The position numbers and the translations under genes were made by a program. The notes under the pieces are model-generated. The model saw only the letters and a program-made list of their open reading frames with translations, was not told the DNA's origin and made no database searches. DNA of 33,734 nt from Rhodospirillales bacterium. GTDB lineage: Bacteria; Pseudomonadota; Alphaproteobacteria; Acetobacterales; Acetobacteraceae. The stretch lies in the NCBI GenBank assembly GCA_025359905.1, contig JANYDF010000067.1:1-33734 (forward strand), read 5' to 3'. This document shows positions 26,056 to 33,427 of the stretch, piece by piece. Each line of letters opens with the position of its first letter. The first letter of the stretch is position 1.

Positions 26056-26174
26056 CGGCGGAGCCGAGACCGCACCTGATTTAGAGATCGTCGCGCTGCC
26101 GTCATTAATTCCGTCCCGGGTGCGCCGGACGAACTCAATCTTCGGTTCAGCGCCCCTCCAGTGGCCAGCCGCCG

Positions 26175-26498
26175 TCAGGGGCGTAGTTCCATTACCGCCG
26201 GGGTATGCCGGGGATGCACCTTCACCGTCACTTCGACCTCCTGCCCCAGTCCTGCCAGGATGGACATCAGGCGGTCGATGGTGAACCGGCCCAGGCTGGC
26301 GTTGCGGATGCGCGAGAAGTCGGCGGCAGCGACGCCGGTCAGATCGTGGGCGGCCCGCACGGTCAGTTTCCGTTCATCGAGCACGCCGATAATCTGTGCG
26401 GCCAGCAAAGCACGAAGCTGTTCGCGGCCGGCGTCAGGATGGCCGAGATCGCGGAATATGTTCCCGCTGCCACGGATGATGTCCATGTCGCCGCTCAT
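26175..26498 (-). CDS. XRE-type antitoxin of a HigBA/RelE-like pair
   Basis: 107-residue helix-turn-helix protein. The central HTH (about 45-85) reads LTVRAAHDLTGVAAADFSRIRNASLGRFTIDRLMSILAGLG, typical of HigA-like antitoxins, followed by a short basic beta tail (VEVTVKVHPRH). It should neutralise the toxin and repress the operon. ATG at 26498 overlaps the toxin stop by 4 nt (ATGA). Toxin-first order fits the HigBA arrangement. Confidence 0.85.
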   Translation of the reverse strand: MSGDMDIIRGSGNIFRDLGHPDAGREQLRALLAAQIIGVLDERKLTVRAAHDLTGVAAADFSRIRNASLGRFTIDRLMSILAGLGQEVEVTVKVHPRHTPAVMELRP

Positions 26499-26842
26499 CT
26501 TAGCCTCTCTTTCAGCCGCCGCAGCCGCTCGTGGACCAGGTCGATATCCGGCTTGGGGGTCTTGATCCCGGATTTCGATTTCTTCTGGAATGCGTGAATG
26601 ACCCAGATGTCGTCACCGATCCGCAACGCATACACAATCCGGTATGCGTCCCCCCGGTGCTTCAACGCCAGTTCCATCACGCCGTCGTCGAAACCGGTCA
26701 GATGCTTGGCGATGTCTGGCATCCGGCCCTCGGCCAGAATCGTGAGCGCCCGGGCCATCTCGATTTGTGCCCCTTGCGGGAAGTCCTCGAAATCTTTCCG
26801 GGCACCCTTGATCCAGCTTACCGGGCGCGAGTCTCTCAACAT
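26495..26842 (-). CDS. RelE/ParE-superfamily toxin (HigB/Gp49-like)
   Basis: 115 residues. Pattern of the phage Gp49-like branch of RelE toxins: VSWIKGARKDFEDFPQGAQIEMARAL, then HLTGFDDGVMELALKHRGDAYRIVYALRIGDDIWVIHAFQKKSKSGIKTPKPD interrupted by no gaps. The basic residues near HAFQKKSKSG correspond to the RNA-binding end. Family members cleave mRNA on the ribosome. ATG at 26842 with only a weak ribosome site, usual for toxins. The gap to the upstream glycosylase gene is 34 nt and would have to hold the promoter, unless it lies within that gene. Confidence 0.85.
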   Translation of the reverse strand: MLRDSRPVSWIKGARKDFEDFPQGAQIEMARALTILAEGRMPDIAKHLTGFDDGVMELALKHRGDAYRIVYALRIGDDIWVIHAFQKKSKSGIKTPKPDIDLVHERLRRLKERLR

Positions 26843-26876
26843 CCGCAGTCAACGTAGTCATGTTTGACAACACTGG

Positions 26877-27476
26877 TCAACCGCCTTGCCGGGGAGCGGA
26901 CTCGGCGCACCCCGCTGGCGACCCGATCCCCTCCCCCCACCGCCGCACTTTCTCCCCCGCTGGCATCGCCGCGAACGCCGGGCTGGTCGAGGGCAGCGTC
27001 ACCAGCCGCACACCTTCCGGCACCGCCACACGATGCCGCGCGAACAGCCGCGCCGCCGCAGCACCATTGAACGCGATCAGCCGCAACTGCGTATGGGCCG
27101 CGAAAAACCCGGCAAAATCGTTCACCACCACACTGCCCGCCACAATGGACGCATCCAGCGCGCCCGGCCGCACCGCCGCCGCACACACATCCCACAGCGC
27201 GATGCGCTGGCCGGTCAGCCCGGCCTGCCGTGCGGCATAGTCCGCCCCGGCCGCGACCCCGGTTAGCGGCGCCATCGCCTGCCAGAACGCGTTCCGCCTC
27301 TGCGCGTAGTACTGGCCCATCTGTAACGACACCGGCCCCGGCAGCGTGCCGAGGATCAGCACGCGCGCATCCGCAGCGCTGACCGGTGCGAAGCCCGCAG
27401 CGGGCGGCGTCTCGGCAGGCTGACATCCGTCCCCCCGCGTCCTATGGTTTGCCAACCGCGTCCGGAGCTCCACCAT
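26877..27476 (-). CDS. DNA-deoxyinosine glycosylase-like protein (uracil-DNA glycosylase superfamily)
   Basis: About 199 residues. Recognition rests on the hypoxanthine-DNA glycosylase pattern: GFAPVSAADARVLILGTLPGPVSLQMGQYY and RRNAFWQ, then ALWDVCAAAVRPGALDASI, VVVNDFAGFF, LIAFNGAAAARLF and TLPSTSPAFA. These proteins remove deaminated bases such as hypoxanthine from DNA. The start is uncertain: the ATG at 27476 would overlap the divergent gabD ATG by two bases; GTG 27473 and TTG 27455 are the only other candidates before the conserved part. No good ribosome site for any. Confidence 0.75.
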   Translation of the reverse strand: MVELRTRLANHRTRGDGCQPAETPPAAGFAPVSAADARVLILGTLPGPVSLQMGQYYAQRRNAFWQAMAPLTGVAAGADYAARQAGLTGQRIALWDVCAAAVRPGALDASIVAGSVVVNDFAGFFAAHTQLRLIAFNGAAAARLFARHRVAVPEGVRLVTLPSTSPAFAAMPAGEKVRRWGEGIGSPAGCAESAPRQGG

Positions 27477-28953
27477 GTTGAACCAAGTCGCCCCTTTGCC
27501 GTTGAAAGACCCCAGCCTGTTCCGGCAGGCCAATTTCGTCGCTGGCAAATGGGTGGAGGCGGCGAGCGGCAACACCATCACGGTGCGCAATCCGGCCACC
27601 GGGGCCGTTGTCGGCACCGTGCCGTCGCTGTCCGCCGCCGAGACGCGCGCGGCTATCGAGGCGGCGCATGCGGCGCAACCGGCGTGGCGGGCCCACACCG
27701 GCAAGGAGCGCGCGGCCATTCTGCGCCGCCTGAACGATCTGATGCTGGCCAATGCCGACGACCTGGCGATCATCATGACCGCCGAGCAGGGCAAGCCGCT
27801 GGCCGAAAGCAAGGGCGAGATCGCCTATGCCGCCAGCTTCATCGAGTGGTTCGCCGAGGAGGGCAAGCGGGTCTACGGCGACACCATTCCGCAGAACGTG
27901 CGCGGGCGGCGCATCATCGTGCAGAAGGAACCCATCGGCGTGTTCGCGGCGATCACGCCGTGGAATTTCCCGGCGGCGATGATCACTCGCAAGACCGGCC
28001 CCGGCTGGGCGGCGGGCTGCACCGGGGTGATCCGCCCGGCCAGCCAGACGCCGTTCTCGGCGCTGGCCATCGCGGTGCTGGCCGAGCGCGCCGGTTTCCC
28101 GGCCGGCGTGTGCAACGTGATCACCGGCCCGGCGGCCGAGACCGGCGGCGAACTGTCCAGCAATCCGCTGGTCCGCAAGCTTACCTTCACCGGCAGCACC
28201 GAGGTTGGTGCCAGGCTGCTGGCGCAGTGCGCGCCGACGGTGAAGAAGACCAGCATGGAACTGGGTGGCAACGCGCCGTTCATCGTGTTCGATGACGCCG
28301 ACCTGGACGCCGCCGTACAGGGTGCCATGGTCAGCAAGTACCGCAACACCGGGCAGACCTGCGTGTGCGCCAACCGCTTTCTGGTGCAGGACGGCGTGTA
28401 TGAGGCGTTCACCGAGAAACTGATCGCCGCCGTCGCCAAGCTGAAAGTCGGCAACGGCATGGATGCGGGCGTCACCCAGGGGCCGCTGATCAACCCGTCC
28501 GCCGTGGCCAAAGTGGAGGCGCATATCGCCGACGCCGTGGCCAAGGGGGCCCGGGTGGCCACCGGTGGCCAGCGTCACGCATTGGGCGGCAATTTCTTCC
28601 AGCCTACGGTCCTGACCGAGGTGAGCCGCGACGCCGAGATTTTCCGCGACGAGACCTTCGGCCCGGTGGCGCCGCTGTTCCGCTTCTCCACCGAGGCGGA
28701 GGCGATTCAGATGGCCAACGACACCGAATTCGGCCTCGCCGCGTATTTTTACGCCCGCGACATCGGCCGGGTGTTCCGCGTCGCCGAGGCATTGGAATAC
28801 GGCATGGTCGGCGCCAACGAAGGGCTGATTTCCACTGAGGTGGCGCCGTTCGGCGGCGTGAAGTCGTCCGGCCTGGGCCGCGAAGGCTCAAAATACGGCA
28901 TCGAGGACTATCTGGAGATCAAATACATCTGCCTCGGCGGAATCGGCGCGTGA
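27475..28953 (+). CDS. gabD: Succinate-semialdehyde dehydrogenase (GabD-like)
   Basis: NAD(P)-dependent aldehyde dehydrogenase, 492 residues. Very close to GabD along its length: TPWNFPAAMITRKTGPGWAAGC, LELGG-type general base Glu262 (SMELGGNAPFIVFDDADLD), nucleophile Cys296 in NTGQTCVCANRF, Asn164, and the ending GSKYGIEDYLEIKY. It oxidises succinic semialdehyde to succinate. One oddity: the conserved KPASQTPF reads RPASQTPF, so the lysine that contacts the cofactor ribose is Arg187 (CGC at 28033-28035); NTG near the C terminus reads NEG. ATG at 27475 with GGAG 7 nt upstream. GTGA overlap with the glutathione reductase gene indicates an operon. In Agrobacterium, SSADH is the last step after BlcC lactonase, which may be relevant to the lactonase here. 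Confidence 0.92.
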   Translation: MLNQVAPLPLKDPSLFRQANFVAGKWVEAASGNTITVRNPATGAVVGTVPSLSAAETRAAIEAAHAAQPAWRAHTGKERAAILRRLNDLMLANADDLAIIMTAEQGKPLAESKGEIAYAASFIEWFAEEGKRVYGDTIPQNVRGRRIIVQKEPIGVFAAITPWNFPAAMITRKTGPGWAAGCTGVIRPASQTPFSALAIAVLAERAGFPAGVCNVITGPAAETGGELSSNPLVRKLTFTGSTEVGARLLAQCAPTVKKTSMELGGNAPFIVFDDADLDAAVQGAMVSKYRNTGQTCVCANRFLVQDGVYEAFTEKLIAAVAKLKVGNGMDAGVTQGPLINPSAVAKVEAHIADAVAKGARVATGGQRHALGGNFFQPTVLTEVSRDAEIFRDETFGPVAPLFRFSTEAEAIQMANDTEFGLAAYFYARDIGRVFRVAEALEYGMVGANEGLISTEVAPFGGVKSSGLGREGSKYGIEDYLEIKYICLGGIGA

Positions 28954-30353
28954 GCTACGATTTCGATCTGTTCGTCATCGGGGGCGGCAGCGCCGGGGTG
29001 CGCTGCGCCCGCATCGCCGCCGGGTACGGCGCGCGGGTTGGCGTGGCGGAGGAGCGGTTCTGGGGCGGCACCTGCGTCAATGTCGGCTGCGTGCCGAAGA
29101 AGCTGATGGTGATGGCCGCCGAATATGGATCCAGTGCCGCCGACGCGCGCGGCTTCGGCTGGGACGGCGCGCAGGGCACGCATGACTGGGCGCGGCTGAT
29201 CGCCAACAAGGACGCCGAGATCGCGCGGCTGAACGGCATCTATGTGAAGCTGCTGAACGGCGCGGGCGCGAAAGTGTTCGAAAGCCGCGCCACGTTCCTG
29301 GACGCGCACACGCTGCAAGTGGGCGATCGGGTGGTTACCGCCGAACGCATCGTGATCGCCACCGGCGGGCGGCCGCATGTGCCGGGGTTTGCGGGCAGCG
29401 AGCACTGCATCATCTCCGACGCCGCGTTCTATCTGCCGGAGCGGCCGCAGCGGGTGGTAATGCTCGGCGGCGGCTATATCGCGCTGGAATTCGCCACGAT
29501 TTTCAACGGCCTGGGCAGCCACGTCGACGTGGTGATGCGCCAACCGCTGCCGCTGCGCGGTTTCGACGAGGATATCCGCGCCGCCACCGCCGAGGCGCTG
29601 ACTGCGGCGGGGATGACGCTGCACGCGGGCGTGACCCCGATGGGGGTCGAGGCGAACGGGGCCGCCAAGCGGCTGCACCTGAGCGACGGCCGCGTGCTGG
29701 ACGCCGATCTGGTGTTCGCCGCCATTGGCCGGGTGCCGAATACCGAGGGGCTGCGGCTGGACGCCGCCGGGGTGGCCACCGGGCGCGGCGGGGCGGTCGC
29801 GGTCGATGACCAGGGCCGCACCAGCGTTGCGCATATCTACGCCATCGGCGATGTCACCGACCGGCTGAACCTGACCCCGGTGGCCATCGCCGAGGGGCAT
29901 TCGCTGGCCGACCGGCTGTTCGGCCCCGGTCCGCGCCATTGGGATCTGCACCGTGTGGCGACGGCGGTATTTTGCAGCCCGCCGATTGCAACCGTCGGTC
30001 TGACCGAGGCCCAGGCGGCCAAGCGCGGCACGGTGGATGTGTATGTCTCGCGCTTCACCCCGATGCGCCACACACTCACCGGGCGGGCGCGCAAGACGCT
30101 GATGAAGCTGATCGTCGATCAGGCGACGCAGAAAGTGGTGGGCGCCCACATGCTGGGTGAGGACGCGCCGGAGATCATGCAGGGCCTGTCGATTGCGATC
30201 AATTGCGGCGCCACCAAGCAGGACTTCGACCGCACCGTGGGCATTCACCCGACGGCGGCCGAGGAATTCGTGACGCTGCGGACCCGCACGCGGGAGACGG
30301 CGATGCTGCCAGAGGGCGAGATGGGGGCGGCGGAGGCCGGGCTGGGCGGGTAG
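28950..30353 (+). CDS. gor: Glutathione-disulfide reductase
   Basis: FAD-dependent class I pyridine nucleotide disulfide oxidoreductase, 467 residues. FAD motif GGGSAG (11-16), redox pair Cys42/Cys47 (GGTCVNVGCVPKK), NADPH-binding GGGYIALEFA with downstream basic residue R in VVMRQPLPLRGF, second FAD motif YAIGDV, and the C-terminal His433-Glu438 pair (GIHPTAAEE). Reduces GSSG with NADPH. The plant/alphaproteobacterial type is suggested by the compact N terminus. GTG start overlaps the gabD stop (GTGA). Confidence 0.93.
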   Translation: MSYDFDLFVIGGGSAGVRCARIAAGYGARVGVAEERFWGGTCVNVGCVPKKLMVMAAEYGSSAADARGFGWDGAQGTHDWARLIANKDAEIARLNGIYVKLLNGAGAKVFESRATFLDAHTLQVGDRVVTAERIVIATGGRPHVPGFAGSEHCIISDAAFYLPERPQRVVMLGGGYIALEFATIFNGLGSHVDVVMRQPLPLRGFDEDIRAATAEALTAAGMTLHAGVTPMGVEANGAAKRLHLSDGRVLDADLVFAAIGRVPNTEGLRLDAAGVATGRGGAVAVDDQGRTSVAHIYAIGDVTDRLNLTPVAIAEGHSLADRLFGPGPRHWDLHRVATAVFCSPPIATVGLTEAQAAKRGTVDVYVSRFTPMRHTLTGRARKTLMKLIVDQATQKVVGAHMLGEDAPEIMQGLSIAINCGATKQDFDRTVGIHPTAAEEFVTLRTRTRETAMLPEGEMGAAEAGLGG

Positions 30354-30425
30354 CCTTGCGCGGAGCCGCGTACTGCCCCGCTTAATGGCGGGCTTGCGTG
30401 GCTGTAGCCATGGTCACGATTTCAG

Positions 30426-30447
30426 GGGATAACCGCGCGGTTTACCC
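30426..30447. promoter_or_regulatory. Imperfect palindrome upstream of DAHP synthase gene
   Basis: 22-nt symmetrical block GGGATAACCGCGCGGTTTACCC, 9 of 11 pairs matching around the 12-bp perfect core AACCGCGCGGTT (30431-30442). It lies 36 nt before the aroG ATG, in the position of a repressor operator. A weak hairpin CCCGC-N6-GCGGG (30377-30392) between gor and this site could end the upstream transcript. Which regulator binds is unknown. Confidence 0.4.
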
Positions 30448-30483
30448 GGCCGGCGTGCGCGGCCGGCCCTGGAGCCCGAAGCA

Positions 30484-31866
30484 ATGTCCACTTGGTCCCC
30501 CGATTCCTGGCGCAACCGTCCGATCAAGCAAGTTCCGGCTTATCCCAGCCTGGAGAAGCTTGCGGCGACCGAGGCGAAGCTGCGGCAGTATCCGCCCTTG
30601 GTGTTTGCCGGGGAGGCGCGGCGGCTGAAGGCGTCGCTGGCGCAGGTCGCCGAGGGTAAGGCGTTCGTGCTGCAAGGCGGCGATTGCGCCGAGAGCTTCA
30701 ACGATTTCACCGCCATCATCATCCGCGACACCTTCCGGGTGCTGCTGCAAATGGCCGTGGTGCTGACCTTCGGTGCCAGTGTACCGGTGGTCAAAATGGG
30801 CCGCATGGCCGGCCAGTTCGCCAAGCCGCGCAGCAGCGACACCGAGACGGTCGGCGGCGAGACCTTGCCGACCTATCGCGGCGACATCGTCAACGGCCCG
30901 GAATTCACCGCCGAGGCCCGCGTGCCCGACCCCGCGCGCATGGAAACCGGCTATTTCCAGTCGGCCGGCACGCTGAACCTGCTGCGCGCGTTTGCGACCG
31001 GCGGTTACGCCGACTTGCATGAAGTGCACCGCTGGAACCTCGGCTTCGTGGCGCGCTCGCCGCTGGTGGAGCGATACCGCGACCTGGCCGCGCGCATCGA
31101 CGAGACGCTGGGCTTCATGGCCGCCTGCGGCATCAACAGCGCCAGCACGCCGCAAATCCGCGAGACGGATTTTTTCACCAGTCATGAGGCGCTGCTGCTG
31201 CCGTACGAGCAGGCGCTGACCCGGGTGGATAGCACGACCGGCGACTGGTATGCGTGCTCGGCGCATTTCCTGTGGATTGGCGACCGCACGCGCCAGCCGG
31301 ACCACGCGCATGTCGAATTCCTGCGCGGGGTGAAGAACCCGCTGGGCCTGAAGGTCGGCCCGACCACGCCGATCGACGATTTGCTGCGGTTGATCGACAC
31401 GCTGAACCCGGCCAACGAGGCTGGGCGGCTGACGCTGATCAGCCGCATGGGCGCGGACAAGGTGGAAAAGATGCTGCCGCCGCTGGTGCGCGCGGTGCAG
31501 CGCGAGGGCCGCAAGGTGGTGTGGCTGTGCGACCCGATGCACGGCAACACCATCTCCACCGCCGCCAAGCTGAAGACGCGCAATTTCGACTCGATCCTGG
31601 CCGAAGTGCGCGGCTTCTTCGACGTGCACGCGGCGGAAGCCACCTGGGCTGGCGGCGTGCATGTGGAAATGACCGGCCGCGATGTCACCGAATGCATCGG
31701 CGGCGCGCATCTGCTGACCGAGGATGACCTGTCGCGCAGCTACGAGACGTTCTGCGATCCCCGGCTGAATGCCGAGCAGTCGCTGGAATTGGCCTTCCTG
31801 GTGGCCGAGGAGCTGAAAGCACGCCGCCAGCCACTTGCCGAACGCCCGGCCTTCGCGGCGCAGTAG
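30484..31866 (+). CDS. aroG: Class II 3-deoxy-7-phosphoheptulonate synthase (DAHP synthase)
   Basis: First enzyme of the shikimate pathway, joining PEP and erythrose-4-phosphate. 460 residues, as in the plant/mycobacterial class II type. Landmarks: [70 protein letters not shown] (metal-binding) and [19 protein letters not shown] at 30484 with GGAG about 10 nt upstream. Followed after 2 nt by the phosphoribosyltransferase gene. A perfect 12-bp palindrome precedes it. The aroG symbol follows the mycobacterial class II name; paralogue letter not certain. Confidence 0.95.
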   Translation: MSTWSPDSWRNRPIKQVPAYPSLEKLAATEAKLRQYPPLVFAGEARRLKASLAQVAEGKAFVLQGGDCAESFNDFTAIIIRDTFRVLLQMAVVLTFGASVPVVKMGRMAGQFAKPRSSDTETVGGETLPTYRGDIVNGPEFTAEARVPDPARMETGYFQSAGTLNLLRAFATGGYADLHEVHRWNLGFVARSPLVERYRDLAARIDETLGFMAACGINSASTPQIRETDFFTSHEALLLPYEQALTRVDSTTGDWYACSAHFLWIGDRTRQPDHAHVEFLRGVKNPLGLKVGPTTPIDDLLRLIDTLNPANEAGRLTLISRMGADKVEKMLPPLVRAVQREGRKVVWLCDPMHGNTISTAAKLKTRNFDSILAEVRGFFDVHAAEATWAGGVHVEMTGRDVTECIGGAHLLTEDDLSRSYETFCDPRLNAEQSLELAFLVAEELKARRQPLAERPAFAAQ

Positions 31867-31868
31867 CC

Positions 31869-33026
31869 ATGCCGGAGGGCGATTCAGCGGGCGGTCTGGA
31901 ACGCGATATCGCGGCGCGCACCGACGTCTATTTCAACCGCACCCGCAAAGTGGTGCAACGGTTCGGCGACAAGCGCGTAACCTACGCGGTGTTTCTGCGC
32001 CGCCCGGTGATCGCCGCGCCGCGCCTGATGCTGGACTGGCTGCGCCAGGTCGGCATCGCGCGCGGGTCGGTGTTCGATATCGACGTGGTGAACAAGGAAG
32101 GCAGTTGGACCGGAGCGGGCGAGCCGATTGTCTATATCGGCGGCAGCTTCGCCGATCTGTCCGATCTTGAGACGATCCTGCTGCAAAAGCTCGGCCCGGC
32201 CTGTGTGGCGGCGCACAACGCCTATCAAATGAGTTTGGCGCTGCCCAAGGTGAGCTTTCTGGCGATGGAAGCGCGGCACTGCGCCGGGGCCGAAATGCAG
32301 GAGATGATGGCCTACGCCGCCAGCGTCGGCAGCGAGGCGGCGCGGCGCGAGGGGGCGGTGGGGTTCATCGGCAACGCCAACGACGGCACCGCGCATTACT
32401 TTGGCGCCGATGCCGGGCGCGGCACCATGCCGCACGCGCTGATCGGCTACGCCGGATCGACGGTGCGCGCCGCCGAGATGTTCCACGAGACCTTCCCGCA
32501 TGAGGGTCTGACGGTGCTGGTGGACTATTTCGGCCGGGAGATCTCGGACGGCATCGCTGTCTGCCGGCGCTTCCCCGAACTGGCCGCCGCCGGGCAGCTG
32601 GCGGTGCGGCTGGACACCCATGGCGGGCGCTTCCTGGAAGGGTTGGACCCGGCCGAGAGCTACGCGGTGCTGGAGCGCCGCGCCCCCGGCGCCATCCGCC
32701 GCTACCGCAGCGAGACCGAGTTGCGCTACCTGGTCGGCACCGGCGTCTCGGCAGCGGCGATCTGGAAGATGCGCGAGGTGCTAGACAATGCCGGGTTCCC
32801 CCGCGTGCGCATCATCGCCAGTTCCGGCTTCAACGTCGATAAATGCCGGGTGATGGCCGATACCCGCGCGCCGATCGACACGGTCGGCACCGGTAGCTTC
32901 ATTCCCGATTTGTGGGGCGAGACCTACGCCACCGCCGACATCGTCGAATACGACGGCGTGCCGATGGTGAAGGTTGGCCGCGAGTTCCTGCTGCGCCGCA
33001 ACGGCGACCGCAAACGCGGCGGCTGA
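31869..33026 (+). CDS. Nicotinate phosphoribosyltransferase-like protein
   Basis: 385 residues. Fold and motifs of the NAPRTase family: RTDVYFNRTRKVV at the N terminus, VYIGGSFADLSDLETILLQKLG, FLAMEARHC, GFIGNANDGTAHYFG, GTMPHALIGYAG (substrate loop, with the His targeted by phosphorylation in the family), VLVDYFGREISDGI, VRLDTHGGRF and IIASSGFN. The product would be nicotinate mononucleotide, for NAD salvage. The family pattern is nearer to the archaeal/short form than to E. coli PncB. ATG at 31869, 2 nt after the DAHP synthase stop, so probably co-transcribed, although the two pathways are unrelated. Confidence 0.87.
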   Translation: MPEGDSAGGLERDIAARTDVYFNRTRKVVQRFGDKRVTYAVFLRRPVIAAPRLMLDWLRQVGIARGSVFDIDVVNKEGSWTGAGEPIVYIGGSFADLSDLETILLQKLGPACVAAHNAYQMSLALPKVSFLAMEARHCAGAEMQEMMAYAASVGSEAARREGAVGFIGNANDGTAHYFGADAGRGTMPHALIGYAGSTVRAAEMFHETFPHEGLTVLVDYFGREISDGIAVCRRFPELAAAGQLAVRLDTHGGRFLEGLDPAESYAVLERRAPGAIRRYRSETELRYLVGTGVSAAAIWKMREVLDNAGFPRVRIIASSGFNVDKCRVMADTRAPIDTVGTGSFIPDLWGETYATADIVEYDGVPMVKVGREFLLRRNGDRKRGG

Positions 33027-33061
33027 CGGTTTCATACCGAAGTGCGAAATCGGTGACTCAT

Positions 33062-33141
33062 CGTCATTCCGGCGCAGGCCGGAATCCAGGGCAGCAACGG
33101 CGGTGCTGTGGCCCTGGACCCCGGCCTGCACCGGGGTGACG
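33062..33141. repeat. Intergenic palindromic repeat element 1
   Basis: Arms of 31 nt (33062-33092 and 33111-33141) are inverted copies with a few mismatches. Left arm begins CGTCATTCCGGCGCAGGCCG; the right arm's complement begins CGTCACCCCGGTGCAGGCCG. Loop of 18 nt. This sequence type (CGTCATTCCGGC..GGAATCCAG) is a common short dispersed palindrome in alphaproteobacterial genomes. It sits 36 nt after the phosphoribosyltransferase stop. Confidence 0.85.
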
Positions 33142-33172
33142 CCGCATAGGGGCGGGTCATCCGCCATGGCAG

Positions 33173-33366
33173 TTGGTATCAGCCACCAAATCTCGCTGAC
33201 CAAGATTCACCGTCATTGCCGGGCTTGACCCGGCAATCCATGGCGCCGCACAGAGCATCTCGCGTCTAACACCGAGCGTTGGCATGGATCGCCGGGTCAA
33301 GCCCGGCGATGACGATCGAATGGATCATGGGTTCTCTCCCACGAGAATTGGTATCAGCCACCAAAT
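33173..33366. repeat. Nineteen-nt direct repeats flanking palindromic element 2
   Basis: TTGGTATCAGCCACCAAAT occurs identically at 33173-33191 and 33348-33366, enclosing palindromic element 2 and about 50 nt of other sequence. Each copy is itself a small hairpin (TTGGT-N7-ACCAA). Either a duplication made by insertion of the 156-nt block, or two copies of a small mobile or structural unit. Confidence 0.75.
33211..33314. repeat. Intergenic palindromic repeat element 2
   Basis: Arms of 32 nt (33211-33242 and 33283-33314) are inverted copies with two or three mismatches. Left arm begins CGTCATTGCCGGGCTTGACC; the right arm ends in the complement, GGCGATGACG. Loop of 40 nt. A second common alphaproteobacterial palindrome type, starting with the same CGTCATT as element 1. 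Confidence 0.85.
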
Positions 33367-33401
33367 AGAAAATCGCCGGGCGGCTGGGCCACCCGGCGAT
33401 T
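33361..33401 (-). terminator. Rho-independent terminator of the tandem-repeat gene
   Basis: Perfect 10-bp stem AATCGCCGGG (33371-33380) with CCCGGCGATT (33392-33401) and an inner GGC/GCC pairing. In the minus direction it is followed by TTCTATTT (33370-33363), a T-rich tract. It lies 27 nt after the TAA at 33428-33430, so it closes the minus-strand repeat protein gene. Confidence 0.85.
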
Positions 33402-33427
33402 GATCTCAAACGCGAACCGCGAACGGC

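Larger units (their letters stand above)
33027..33427. other. Gene-free stretch with palindromic repeats and a terminator
   Basis: About 400 nt between two convergent genes. It holds two long palindromic elements, two copies of a 19-nt direct repeat and a Rho-independent terminator, all listed separately. No protein-like reading frame or RNA gene was recognised. Confidence 0.7.

Noticed and set aside
33062-33366. CRISPR array
   Set aside because: Repeats are palindromic elements of different sequence, not regularly spaced identical repeats with unique spacers; the 42-bp repeats at 33449-33733 are coding and have no spacers.
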